Shown one piece after another: positions 52,892-61,676 of a stretch of DNA of 64,000 nucleotides (its first letter is position 1; each line of letters opens with the position of its first letter). The notes beneath the pieces were generated by a model. It searched no databases, was not told where the DNA came from, and saw only the letters and a list, made by a program, of their open reading frames with translations. The translations under genes were made by a program, and so were the position numbers. Source of the stretch: Limnohabitans sp. (lineage in GTDB: Bacteria; Pseudomonadota; Gammaproteobacteria; Burkholderiales; Burkholderiaceae_C); contig JAOATL010000013.1 in assembly GCA_030158125.1 (NCBI GenBank), forward strand, positions 175,682 through 239,681, written 5' to 3'.

Positions 52892-54583
52892 TTATTGCAT
52901 GCAAGCCACTTGAAGGCTTTGCTGTAAACGTGCGGCATCGAGCTGTTGCCAGCGTGCGCAAATGTGCTGATCGGGGCGAAACAAATAGGCGCCGCCTGCT
53001 TGGACACTGTAGCGGTTTGCAAAACGTTGCTGTGGGTCATGCAAGGTTTGGTGTGCACCTTTTAGTGGTGTGGCTTGTGCGCTGACAGCGGTCAGTTTTA
53101 AGGGGGTGCCCTGCTGCTGAATGCGCGCTACTGCCTGTGTAATTTCGAAGGGAACACCTTGTGTGTCGGCGACATAAACCAAATCAAAGCCACCACCCAA
53201 GTGGTCTAGCAAATGGTCATCTGCTTGCAATTGCACATTCTGAGGTGGTGCACCGACGGCTGGCCCGCCAGTGAAGTGCAAGTTGTCGTCGCAGGGACTG
53301 TTAAGCAAAGAGTGGCTGTACGCGTGTGGCCTCGACGTTCGCCAGTGGTAGAGCGGCCGCACAAATTCTTGTGTGAGCGACAAAGACAACACCGCGTCGC
53401 GCAGCAACCGAAAGCCTCGACTGGGCGGCGCCATGAAGCGGGTGCTTTTGCCAGCCTCGGTGATGATTTCACGGGCAGCGCCCACACGCTCTGCGCTGTG
53501 GTTCTGCATGAGCTGTTCGGGCGCATGACCTTTGACCACATAGGCCAAGTGCCAGCCCAAAGATTGCGCATCTTGGAAAGCGGTATTGGCACCGCGCACA
53601 CCAAAGATGGGAAGCAAGTGCGCAGCATCACCAGTGAACACAATTCGCTTGTGCACGTACTCGGGCAAGGTGAGCGTTCTTGCTGAGTAGACAGAATTCC
53701 AGTCCATCTCCCAAGGCTTGCCCTCAAAGCCGATCATTTTGAGTTGCGCATCAATGCGCTGCTTCAAAGACTCAGGTCGCAAAGCTTCTTCGGGTGTTTC
53801 GCCGGGCGGCAGTTGGTAGTCAACACGCCAAATGCCATGCGGTTCGCGGTGCATCAGGATAGTGTTGCCCCGATTCCAATCGGGGTCAAAGAAGGCCAAG
53901 CGTTCGGTGGGATAGGGCAGGTCAATGCGAATGTCGGCAATCACAAAGATGCTTTCAAACGAGGCGCCTTCCAACTTCAAATTCATGCCACTGCGAATTT
54001 CAGAGCGGCCACCATCTGCCGCCACCAGCCATTCTGTGTCGAGGGTGTAGGGGCCTTCGGGTGTGTCGATCTCGGCCTTCACGCCGCCTTCGATGTTCTC
54101 TGCTTTGACCAGCTTGTTACCCCAGCGCACATCGATCAGCGGATGTGCAGCGCAGGCATCGTGCAAGTACTCTTCGAGGTACTGCTGCTGAATGTTGATC
54201 ATGGGAAAGAATCGATCGTCTGGATCGTGCGGTGTTTCCATCCGAAACACTTTTTGGCCGCGGTAAATAGAATTGCCACAGCGCCAAGGCAAACCGTTTT
54301 CTGTGACGCGATGTGCCACCCCCACTTGTTGCAAAATTTCCATGGAGCGTCGCGTAAACACAATGGCACGCGAGCCTTGCGAAAACTGCAATTCGGCGCT
54401 GAGCAACACACTGGGCACGCCATGCCTTGCCAACTCAAGGGCGGTGACCATGCCGGCTGGCCCTGCGCCCACAATGACCACTTTGTGCTTGGGTTGGGGC
54501 GGGTTCTGCGAAGACAACCAAGGCTTGAAGACTTGGTAGTTGTAATAGATGGAAGGGCGGGGCTGGGTACTGGGGGTGTGCAT
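52892..54583 (-). CDS. FAD-dependent aromatic-type monooxygenase (MhpA-like)
   Basis: About 563 residues of the group A flavoprotein monooxygenase family. The FAD motif V-V-I-V-G-A-G-P-A-G near 35-44, D-G-x-x-S-like D-G-G-R-S near 190 and G-D-A-A-H-L-L-P-I-F-G near 320-330 are intact. It hydroxylates phenolic substrates with NAD(P)H and O2. The C-terminal thioredoxin-like domain is present. It is followed by DUF2783. The substrate is not determinable. Confidence 0.88.
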   Translation of the reverse strand: MHTPSTQPRPSIYYNYQVFKPWLSSQNPPQPKHKVVIVGAGPAGMVTALELARHGVPSVLLSAELQFSQGSRAIVFTRRSMEILQQVGVAHRVTENGLPWRCGNSIYRGQKVFRMETPHDPDDRFFPMINIQQQYLEEYLHDACAAHPLIDVRWGNKLVKAENIEGGVKAEIDTPEGPYTLDTEWLVAADGGRSEIRSGMNLKLEGASFESIFVIADIRIDLPYPTERLAFFDPDWNRGNTILMHREPHGIWRVDYQLPPGETPEEALRPESLKQRIDAQLKMIGFEGKPWEMDWNSVYSARTLTLPEYVHKRIVFTGDAAHLLPIFGVRGANTAFQDAQSLGWHLAYVVKGHAPEQLMQNHSAERVGAAREIITEAGKSTRFMAPPSRGFRLLRDAVLSLSLTQEFVRPLYHWRTSRPHAYSHSLLNSPCDDNLHFTGGPAVGAPPQNVQLQADDHLLDHLGGGFDLVYVADTQGVPFEITQAVARIQQQGTPLKLTAVSAQATPLKGAHQTLHDPQQRFANRYSVQAGGAYLFRPDQHICARWQQLDAARLQQSLQVACMQ

Positions 54584-54605
54584 GGTCTGCGCTGATTGCT
54601 TTGCG

Positions 54606-55250
54606 TTAGACCTTAAGCATAGCAACATACCAGTAATGCGCAACGTCCAAAGTCAACGCATTGTTGGATTGACATGGGTCCAAAAAGGGCTGCGCTGCAG
54701 TTCTTAACTGGTCATGCGTTGGAAAATTCTTCAGCACCTCATGCGTACTGCCATCCTTGAGAGGGCGTGTTTGGTAGGTATTGCCATCGGCATCTGTGCG
54801 TGAAATGGGGGTGCTGGAGTCCGTCACATAATTGTTGTCCAGCATGATCAAGCGGCCACCCGGTTTGAGGCATTGATTTACCGCTTTGAAAAATGCGGAG
54901 TACTCAACGAATAGCAAATGCGAGCACCAATGCGCGGCAAACACGCAATCCACTTGGGCTTTGAATTGGGGTTGGTAGGCATTCAGCGTTTGTATTGAAA
55001 CGACACCCTTAATGGCTTTGTGTTGCACCACTTCAAGTGCGCCAGTGTCGGCATCGGTGGCCGTCCAGGACGATGCGTGAGGTGCCAGTCGCTCAGTCCA
55101 CCAACCCGTGCCGCAGGCCAGCTCCAAGACGCTGCAGTTGGCAACATCTACTTGAAGCTGCGCCACCAATTTTTGCAAATCGGCTTGGCGCTCGGGCTTG
55201 GCATAAATAGCCTCGTACTCGGTTAATCGTTTGTTGTAGTAATCGAGCAT
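54606..55250 (-). CDS. Class I SAM-dependent methyltransferase
   Basis: About 214 residues. Motif I is V-L-E-L-A-C-G-T-G-W-W near 36-46, followed by an acidic residue in the second strand (T-A-T-D-A-D). Typical small-molecule methyltransferase of the UbiE-like group. The ATG at 55250 begins M-L-D-Y-Y-N-K-R-L; an earlier ATG would overlap the decayed Bug gene and adds non-conserved residues. Confidence 0.8.
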   Translation of the reverse strand: MLDYYNKRLTEYEAIYAKPERQADLQKLVAQLQVDVANCSVLELACGTGWWTERLAPHASSWTATDADTGALEVVQHKAIKGVVSIQTLNAYQPQFKAQVDCVFAAHWCSHLLFVEYSAFFKAVNQCLKPGGRLIMLDNNYVTDSSTPISRTDADGNTYQTRPLKDGSTHEVLKNFPTHDQLRTAAQPFLDPCQSNNALTLDVAHYWYVAMLKV

Positions 55251-55275
55251 GTTGGCATTGTAAGAGCGTGGCGTG

Positions 55276-55599
55276 TCAGTTGGCCTTGATGCCTGCCGCT
55301 TGAACCAATTTGGCAATGCCTTCGGTTTCCGATTTGATAAAGCCGTTGAAGGCCGTGCTATTCATGGGCATGGGGGCTGCACCAATGTTGTCCATTCGTG
55401 TTTTGAACTCAGGTGAGTTCAAAATTTTGACGACCTCCGCATTGAGCTTGTCCAAGATGGGCTTGGGCGTTTTGCTGGGCGCCAACATGCCCACCCAAAA
55501 CGTGTACTCGGAGCCAGGTGCGCCTGCTTCTGCAGTGGTGGGGGTGTTGGGCAAATCGTCTGAGCGTTTGGGTGTGCCCACAGCCAAGACTTGCACAAG
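55276..55599 (-). pseudogene. Decayed 3' end of a Bug-family receptor gene
   Basis: About 107 residues of the C-terminal lobe of a Bug protein (V-L-A-V-G-T-P-K-R-S-D-D-L-P-N-T-P-T-T-A-E-A-G-A-P-G to the end). The N-terminal two thirds, including the signal peptide, are missing. Upstream of the break the frame is unrelated. The fragment ends 3 bp before a second decayed gene begins on the other strand. Confidence 0.7.
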
Positions 55600-55601
55600 C
55601 C

Positions 55602-55826
55602 TTGCTGATGAAGTACGTGCCCAACATGAGCGCGCAAATTGCAGCGCAGTCTTGCGACTTGCTGCTAGACCCGCAGTCGGGCTTTTTCTCAGATGTGCAG
55701 CTCGATGACAAAGGCATTCAAGCCGTGATGGACTTGCGCAGCAAGTTGGGTGACAACGGTCAGAAACTGACAGATGCAAGCAAGTATGTCGACAAACGTT
55801 TTTGGCAAAAGGCCATGCAGCCCTGA
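55602..55826 (+). pseudogene. Decayed 3' end of an NMT1/sulfonate-type ABC receptor gene
   Basis: About 74 codons reading K-Y-V-P-N-M-S-A-Q ... D-L-R-S-K-L-G ... L-T-D-A-S-K-Y-V-D-K-R-F-W-Q-K-A-M, the tail of an ABC nitrate/sulfonate/thiamine-precursor-type binding protein. Nothing of the N-terminus remains. It lies back to back with the Bug fragment on the other strand. Confidence 0.6.
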
Positions 55827-55836
55827 AATTGGAGGG

Positions 55837-55858
55837 AAGGGCTGCTTGACCAGCCCTT
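55837..55858 (-). terminator. Hairpin after the PEP-mutase-family gene
   Basis: Stem AAGGGCTG / CAGCCCTT with a 6-nt loop, overlapping the stop of the lyase gene. The T-run is weak, so it may be a poor terminator or a mRNA 3' stabiliser. Confidence 0.5.
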
Positions 55859-56732
55859 ATTTGTACTTGGCTTCCAGGGCGTCAAAAAATGGTTTTTGAA
55901 CCAGGGCTTGACGCTCTGCAAAGGTGGCCACCAAGTTGGGATCTTCTTGAAGTTCTCCGGTGGCCTTGAGCTGAGTCAGCGCATTGGTCATGCCCCGAAC
56001 AGCGCCTTGTAACGCTGCATTGGCATACAACACCAGCCCAAAGCCCATGTCGGCCAACACTTGTTGAGGGAGTGCAGGTGTTTTGCCGCCAATCACCACG
56101 TTCACAATTTGAGGGCAGGTGAGTTCGCTGGCAATGCGGCGCATTTCTTCTACGCTTTCGGGCGCTTCCACAAAGGTGATGTCTGCACCCTGTTCGGCAT
56201 AGGATGCCGCGCGGTCAAGGGCCTCGTTGATGCCCAAGACTGAGCGTGCATCGGTCCGGGCAATGATCAAAAAGTCTGCATGCTGTCTGGCATCCACCGC
56301 GGCTTTGATTTTGCCAATCATTTCGTCGGCAGGCACCACAGCCTTGCCGGCAAAGTGCCCACATTTTTTGGGCATCAACTGATCTTCAAGTTGAATGGCA
56401 TTGGCCCCAGAGCGTTCAAGGGTGCGCACCGATTGGCGCACATTTAACGCGTTGCCAAAGCCTGTGTCGGCGTCGACGATGATGGGCAAGTTCACTGCAT
56501 CGCGCACAGCTGCCGTGTGCTGCGCTAAATCGCTCAGGCCAATGAAGCCCAAATCGGGTATGCCATAAAACGTGTTGGTGATGCCCGCGCCACTGAGGTA
56601 CACGGCTTCGAAGCCGACCTCCTGAATGACGCGTGCGGCCAAGGCGTTGGCCGCACCTGCCACCAACAGGCCATTTTTTTGATTCACGCGCTGGCGCAGA
56701 AAGGTGCCAGGATGCGCAGAGTTCAAAGTCAT
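55857..56732 (-). CDS. Isocitrate lyase/PEP mutase-family protein
   Basis: A 291-residue TIM-barrel enzyme. The active-site loop K-K-C-G-H is at 122-126 and the metal ligands D-A-D-T-G-F-G-N are near 87-94. Members include methylisocitrate lyase, oxaloacetate decarboxylase and phosphonopyruvate hydrolase. The absence of prp genes argues against a propionate role. It directly follows a Bug receptor gene, so the substrate may be an organic acid imported nearby. Confidence 0.88.
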   Translation of the reverse strand: MTLNSAHPGTFLRQRVNQKNGLLVAGAANALAARVIQEVGFEAVYLSGAGITNTFYGIPDLGFIGLSDLAQHTAAVRDAVNLPIIVDADTGFGNALNVRQSVRTLERSGANAIQLEDQLMPKKCGHFAGKAVVPADEMIGKIKAAVDARQHADFLIIARTDARSVLGINEALDRAASYAEQGADITFVEAPESVEEMRRIASELTCPQIVNVVIGGKTPALPQQVLADMGFGLVLYANAALQGAVRGMTNALTQLKATGELQEDPNLVATFAERQALVQKPFFDALEAKYK

Positions 56733-57758
56733 TTAATCTTCTTTCATGCCGGAGGCGCGAATGATGGCACCCAGCTTGGTACGTTCTGCATTCACAAACT
56801 CATTGAAGCTGGCGCGTGTGCCACCAATGGGCTCAATACCCATGCTTTTAAGGCGATTGGCTATCTCTGGGTTTTTCATGGCAGCATCCACAGCGGCGGC
56901 CATTTTGTCCATGATTTCAGACGGTACACCCACAGGGGCATGAATGCCCGCCCAGTGTGCAATTTGCACGTCGGGGTAGCCCAGCTCGGCCGTGGTGGGC
57001 AGCTCGGGCGCGGCCGACATGCGCTTGGTCCATGTGGTGGCCAAGGCTCTGAATTTACCGCCTGGTTGAATGTGTGGCAACGACACGATGCTGGCTTCGG
57101 AGGTGCCTTCTACTTGGCCGCCCATGACCGCTGTTGAACTTTCTGAGCCACTTTTGTAGGGCACTGGAATCAGTTTGGTGCCGTACTTCATGTTCATCAT
57201 CTCGGCCACAAAGTGCGGCGTGCTGCCCGTACCTGCAGTTGCAAAGTGCGCGCCTTGGCCTTGCTTGGCGTTTTCAATGAACTCTTTCAAGGTGGTGTGC
57301 TTGGATTTGGACGATGTGACGATGATGGACGGTGCCAAACCAATCATGACCACAGGTGCCAACTCGTTGTCTTTGTAGGGAGCTGATTTTTTAATCATGG
57401 TGTTGGAAATCACACCCGCTGCACTGATCAAAAACGTGTAGCCGTCGGGCGCGCTTTTGATGCCCAGCATGGTGCCCAAGGTGCCGCCAGCGCCGGGTTT
57501 GTTCTCAATCACAACGGGCTGTCCCAATACCTTGGTGGCACCCTCGGCAGCGGCTCGAGCCAGCAAGTCGTTGGCGCCACCGGAGGCAAAGGGCACAATG
57601 AATTTGATGGGCTTGTTAGGCCAAGCGTTAACAGCTGCGGTGGCAGGGCTGCTGGTTTGTGCCCAAGTGTTGCTGCCCCACAAACTCAATGCGGCCAATG
57701 TGAGGCCTGCAGCCGATTGAATGAGGCTTGTTCTGCGGTGGGTATTGAGACGGGTCAT
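56733..57758 (-). CDS. Bug-family tripartite tricarboxylate receptor
   Basis: A 341-residue periplasmic receptor with an N-terminal signal (L-I-Q-S-A-A-G-L-T-L-A-A-L-S-L-W). Hallmarks: P-F-A-S-G-G-A-N-D-L-L-A-R near 55-67 and V-I-E-N-K-P-G-A-G-G-T-L-G near 81-93. It is encoded head-to-head with a second Bug gene (57830), sharing about 70 bp of promoter, and is followed without gap by the lyase. Confidence 0.92.
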   Translation of the reverse strand: MTRLNTHRRTSLIQSAAGLTLAALSLWGSNTWAQTSSPATAAVNAWPNKPIKFIVPFASGGANDLLARAAAEGATKVLGQPVVIENKPGAGGTLGTMLGIKSAPDGYTFLISAAGVISNTMIKKSAPYKDNELAPVVMIGLAPSIIVTSSKSKHTTLKEFIENAKQGQGAHFATAGTGSTPHFVAEMMNMKYGTKLIPVPYKSGSESSTAVMGGQVEGTSEASIVSLPHIQPGGKFRALATTWTKRMSAAPELPTTAELGYPDVQIAHWAGIHAPVGVPSEIMDKMAAAVDAAMKNPEIANRLKSMGIEPIGGTRASFNEFVNAERTKLGAIIRASGMKED

Positions 57759-57829
57759 GCTGACTCCTGTTGAACAAAGATAGAAACGAATGTCAGTTAT
57801 TATTCTGATTCAAACCAAGGTGCCATGTT

Positions 57830-58831
57830 ATGACAATTTCTCGCCGTGAATGCTTGAATCAGCTCGCGCAGTGGCCTGTGGCCATGGCCGCATCGAGTAG
57901 CTTATTTGCCAGTGCCACGGCGCAAGCTCAAACAAGTTGGCCTTCTAAAGCGTTGCGGTTGGTGGTGCCATTCACACCTGGCGGCACCACAGATTACGTC
58001 ACCCGCTTGGTGGGCATTGAACTGGCCAAGGCCTTGGGCCAACCCGTTGTTGTAGAAAACAAGCCTGGTGCAGGCACTGTGATTGGTGTTGATTCGGTGG
58101 CCAAATCTGCCGCTGATGGCTACAGCTTTGTGACGGTGGCCAACAGCTTTACAGCCAATCAAACTCTGGTTAAAAAACTGCCGTATGACACCCTGAAAGA
58201 TTTACGCCCCGTGGCCCTCATGGGCATGTCGGAGCATGTGCTGGCCACGCATCCTGGCAGTGGTCTTAAAAAACTCAGCGACCTCAAAGCCTTGACTGCA
58301 GCTGCGGCCGACAAAATCAGCTACGCCTCCTTTGGCAACGGTACTTCGGCGCATTTGTCGGGTGCGGCATTGGCGCAGCAAATGGGCATGAACTGGGTGC
58401 ATGTGCCTTACAAGGGCCAGGCCCCTGCATTGTCCGATTTGTTGGGCGGTCAAGTGACTTTGATGTTTGGCAATTGGCCAGAATTTAGAAGCCATGTGCA
58501 GTCTGGCAAATTGGTGGCACTGGGCATGGCCACAAGCAAACGATCTGTGTATGCGCCAGACATTCCCACTTTGGCAGAGCAAGGCGTGCCCCTGGAATCC
58601 AATTCATGGAATGGGTTGCTGGCGCCTGCCAACACGCCCGATGCCATTGTGGAGCGCCTCAACGCCGAAGTGAACAAAGCCCTGATGGCCCCCGCCGTGT
58701 TGGAGGCGTTTCAAAAAGGTGGCATTGCTTCTTTGTCGGGCACGCCCGACAAGTTTGCGCAGTTTTTAAAATCAGAAATTGAGAAGTATGCGCAAGTGGT
58801 CCGCAAGGCCAACATCACTTTGGAAGCTTGA
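57830..58831 (+). CDS. Bug-family tripartite tricarboxylate receptor
   Basis: A 333-residue receptor with a signal peptide (R-R-E-C-L-N-Q-L-A-Q-W-P-V-A-M-A-A-S-S-S-L-F-A), possibly Tat because of the N-terminal twin arginine. P-F-T-P-G-G-T-T-D-Y near 46-55 and V-V-E-N-K-P-G-A-G-T-V-I-G follow. Its 3' end overlaps the convergent EamA exporter gene by 17 bp. Confidence 0.92.
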   Translation: MTISRRECLNQLAQWPVAMAASSSLFASATAQAQTSWPSKALRLVVPFTPGGTTDYVTRLVGIELAKALGQPVVVENKPGAGTVIGVDSVAKSAADGYSFVTVANSFTANQTLVKKLPYDTLKDLRPVALMGMSEHVLATHPGSGLKKLSDLKALTAAAADKISYASFGNGTSAHLSGAALAQQMGMNWVHVPYKGQAPALSDLLGGQVTLMFGNWPEFRSHVQSGKLVALGMATSKRSVYAPDIPTLAEQGVPLESNSWNGLLAPANTPDAIVERLNAEVNKALMAPAVLEAFQKGGIASLSGTPDKFAQFLKSEIEKYAQVVRKANITLEA

Positions 58832-59681
58832 GCCGCTCGGCACGCAGAATGAGCAAGCCAGAAAACACCAACAGTGCAATGCCCAACCACGCTAAGAGGT
58901 TGGGTACTTCGTCCCACACGACATAGCCAATGAGCAGGGCAAAAAGCAGGCCGCTGTAGCGGAAAGGTGCTACCAAGCTCATCTCGCCAGAACGCATGGC
59001 GACAATTAAAAAATAATAGGCAATGGACAAGAACAGTGAGGCGCAAAACAGCAATGCCAAAGACGTGTTTGTTACAGGCACCCACGTTTGAGTGAGTGTG
59101 ATGCTGCCTGCAGCAATGGCCACAGAGACCGCGGTGGACAGGGTAATGAGCAAGGCAGGTACATGCAGGCCAATGGCCCTTGTGAGCGTGTCTCGCGTGG
59201 CGTGAAACAGTGTGGCCAATACGCAAATCCATGCATACACATTGAAGCCGTCAGCGCTAGGTTGCACCACCATCAACACGCCAGCAAAGCCTAAAAGAAT
59301 GAGCGCCCCGCGCTGAAACGTCACGCGTTCTTTGAAAAAGAAAATGGCAAACACCGTGATGAACAATGGCGAAGCCAAATTGATGGCCGTGGCATTGCCC
59401 AGTGGCAGATGAAACACCGCAGTGAGGTAGGTCAGCGACGCCATGGCATCGACGCCGCCCCGAAGCCAAAGCTTGCCGTTGAGCATCAGGCGCCAGTTTT
59501 TGAGATGGCCCATGGCCTGCGCCATGATGAGCACCAGCGTGGTGGCCATCAGGCCGCGAATGAAAATGAGCTGGGGGCCTGGCAGAGATGCGCTAACTTG
59601 CTTGACCAAAGCATCGTTGGCAATGAACAAAGCCATGGCCAGGCTCATGGCCAAAATGCCGCGGCGATTGTCTGCGTTCAT
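58815..59681 (-). CDS. DMT-superfamily (EamA) transporter
   Basis: The protein has 288 residues and ten hydrophobic helices in two five-helix repeats. The EamA helix motifs (F-I-R-G-L-M-A-T-T near 43-51 and the R-Y-S-G-L-L-F-A-L-L segment near 240) are visible. Members export amino acids or other metabolites. It lies 62 bp from a tRNA gene. Confidence 0.88.
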   Translation of the reverse strand: MNADNRRGILAMSLAMALFIANDALVKQVSASLPGPQLIFIRGLMATTLVLIMAQAMGHLKNWRLMLNGKLWLRGGVDAMASLTYLTAVFHLPLGNATAINLASPLFITVFAIFFFKERVTFQRGALILLGFAGVLMVVQPSADGFNVYAWICVLATLFHATRDTLTRAIGLHVPALLITLSTAVSVAIAAGSITLTQTWVPVTNTSLALLFCASLFLSIAYYFLIVAMRSGEMSLVAPFRYSGLLFALLIGYVVWDEVPNLLAWLGIALLVFSGLLILRAERLKLPK

Positions 59682-59705
59682 GGGGCTGCCTGTTTAAAGT
59701 CCATG

Positions 59706-59736
59706 AAAAAAGCCCCCTGTGCATGCACGGGGGGCT
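59706..59736 (-). terminator. Terminator of tRNA-Met
   Basis: Arms of AGCCCCC and GGGGGCT with a symmetric inner GTGCATGCAC. Downstream of the tRNA on the minus strand the stem ends in a T-run (TTTTTT). Confidence 0.8.
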
Positions 59737-59743
59737 CTAAGTT

Positions 59744-59820
59744 TGGTGGCTCTTCACGGATTCGAACCGCGGACCTGTGGATTATGATTCCATCGCTCTA
59801 ACCGACTGAGCTAAAGAGCC
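59744..59820 (-). tRNA. tRNA-Met (CAT), elongator type
   Basis: A 77-nt tRNA read on the minus strand: acceptor GGCTCTT pairing AAGAGCC, D-stem GCTC/GAGC, anticodon loop ATCATAA with anticodon CAT, T-arm CGCGGTTCGAATCCGTG. CCA is encoded. The first base pair is G-C, so it is not an initiator. A modified tRNA-Ile(CAT) has the same anticodon but is less likely from the overall sequence. Confidence 0.9.
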
Positions 59821-60052
59821 TGAGCCAAAAATTATAGCAAATGAAATGGGCTGATTGTTAGAACTTTTGAATAAAGTTTGTGACCTTGTCATTTAGATTG
59901 AAGCTCGCTTTTCTCGCGGCTAGGCAAAAACCGTTGTTCTAAGTTGAGTTCAGCGTGGGGATCGTGCTTGTGGGTTCTCGTGGAGATCAAGTGTCGTTTA
60001 ACACGACAGGTGGTGATATTGAAGATTATTTAGGGGCTTGGGTATAGTGGCT

Positions 60053-60091
60053 TTAAAACTTACCCTTTAACCGGCTGAGTTAAAACTTACC
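60053..60091. repeat. 12-bp direct repeat before the sensor kinase
   Basis: TTAAAACTTACC occurs at 60053-60064 and again at 60080-60091, 27 bp apart, ending 4 bp before the kinase start codon. The remaining stretch from 59821 to 60095 contains no gene or RNA. The repeat could be the binding site of a regulator, for example the FixJ-like protein encoded downstream. Confidence 0.55.
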
Positions 60092-60095
60092 AAAT

Positions 60096-61676
60096 ATGGC
60101 GCATCCAATGAAAAACTTAAAGCTAGCGATGTTGTTCTCGCTTGTATTTGTGTGCGTTGACTGGCTTAGTTTCATTCATCCAATGGGGCAGCTCAACATC
60201 ACACCTTGGAACCCGCCAGCCGCAGTTCAAGTACTTTTCTTAACTTGGGCGGGATTGATGTGGGCTCCGTGGGTGTTTATCACAATCGGATTAGCTGATT
60301 GGTTAATCCGCGATTCAATCATTTTTTCATCTTCAGTTTTGATTGGAAATACTATATTGATCGGATGCTACGCAAGTATTTCGTATGTATTGATCAAGCT
60401 AATGAAAGGTGTTCCAAGACTTCAAAACCGCGTAGAGGTTTTTAAGCTAATTTTGGTTAGTGTGATTGGTGCGGCAATTACATCAATCTTGTATGTTGGA
60501 TTTCAAACTCTAATAGGCAAACTAGTCAAAGAAGATTTTGCAGAGGCGAGTTATCGTTTTTTTGTAGGCGATCTATTGGGACTGGTTGTCGTACTTCCGT
60601 TGTCTCTTTTATTTTTAAATCCATACAGACAAGATCAATTCAAGCAAATGTTCAAGAGTCAATCATTTTGGCTATTCTTCTTGGGGCTTCTAGTATGTGA
60701 ATATTTCGTTTTTTCTTTGCCTATTGCATTGCAGATGAAATATTTTTTCCCGCTGTTTTTTGCAGTTGGCTTGATTGGCGCCGCTCATTCTCTGCCAGGC
60801 GCCACATTTGCCGCGGCTGTGGTGCAAATACCTTTAGTCATCAGTTTTACCCAGACTGGTGTGCTGCCCAGTGATTTGATTGATATGCAAATTGGGATGT
60901 TTACTTTGTCAATGACGGGGTTGCTCATTGGTACTGTTGTTGACGAACGATTAAATACTCAAGAAAAGTTGAAAGAAACATTGCAATTGGTGGCAGCGGG
61001 TGAGCTGGCAGGATCTCTCGCACACGAACTGCATCAGCCAATGAGTGCTATCAATGCCTATGCAGAATCTGCGATGTTGCTTTCGTCAAGTGAACACAAC
61101 GAGCTAAACGGAAAAAACAAAGATACATTGCGAAAAACACTAGATCAAATCATCAAAGAATCAATTCGTGCTTCTGAGATTGTTCGTGGTTTGAGAAGTT
61201 TTTTCATCGGTGGCGCTTCAAATATCAAGTTAGCAGATGTTGACCAGTTGGTGACGGATACAGTTTTTCAGTTAGAAAGCTACGCTCAAAAGCTAAATGT
61301 CCAGTTAAAGATAGAAAAGCTCAGCGAACCAGTGTGGGTGATGGTTGACATCACTCAGGTTAAAACAGCATTAGGTAACTTGATCAAGAATGCTATAGAG
61401 TCAGCAAACTCGGATGGTGTCGTTGAAGTAATGTTTGCGTTTGATAAGCAACAGCGAATTGAAATAAGTATTTTTGATTCAGGTAAAACACTGGATATCT
61501 ACGAAAGTGAAATTATTTTCAAACCTTTTTACAGTGAGAAAAAAGATGGATTGGGATTGGGTTTGTCTATCAGTAAGTCATTGATTGAAAACAATGATGG
61601 ATCAATTTCGTACAGATCAAAACCTAAAAAATGTTTTGTTGTCTCATTGCCAACAGGGAACAAAATAGATGTTTGA
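60096..61676 (+). CDS. MASE1-type sensor histidine kinase
   Basis: The protein has 526 residues. The first about 280 form eight hydrophobic helices resembling a MASE1 sensor. The HisKA phospho-acceptor is S-L-A-H-E-L-H-Q-P with His310, followed by a HATPase (N-box near residue 435, L-G-N-L-I-K-N-A-I, and G-L-G-L-G-L-S near 487). The stimulus is unknown. The last 8 bp overlap the response-regulator gene. A second ATG at codon 5 is possible, since neither start has a clear ribosome site. Confidence 0.85.
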   Translation: MAHPMKNLKLAMLFSLVFVCVDWLSFIHPMGQLNITPWNPPAAVQVLFLTWAGLMWAPWVFITIGLADWLIRDSIIFSSSVLIGNTILIGCYASISYVLIKLMKGVPRLQNRVEVFKLILVSVIGAAITSILYVGFQTLIGKLVKEDFAEASYRFFVGDLLGLVVVLPLSLLFLNPYRQDQFKQMFKSQSFWLFFLGLLVCEYFVFSLPIALQMKYFFPLFFAVGLIGAAHSLPGATFAAAVVQIPLVISFTQTGVLPSDLIDMQIGMFTLSMTGLLIGTVVDERLNTQEKLKETLQLVAAGELAGSLAHELHQPMSAINAYAESAMLLSSSEHNELNGKNKDTLRKTLDQIIKESIRASEIVRGLRSFFIGGASNIKLADVDQLVTDTVFQLESYAQKLNVQLKIEKLSEPVWVMVDITQVKTALGNLIKNAIESANSDGVVEVMFAFDKQQRIEISIFDSGKTLDIYESEIIFKPFYSEKKDGLGLGLSISKSLIENNDGSISYRSKPKKCFVVSLPTGNKIDV

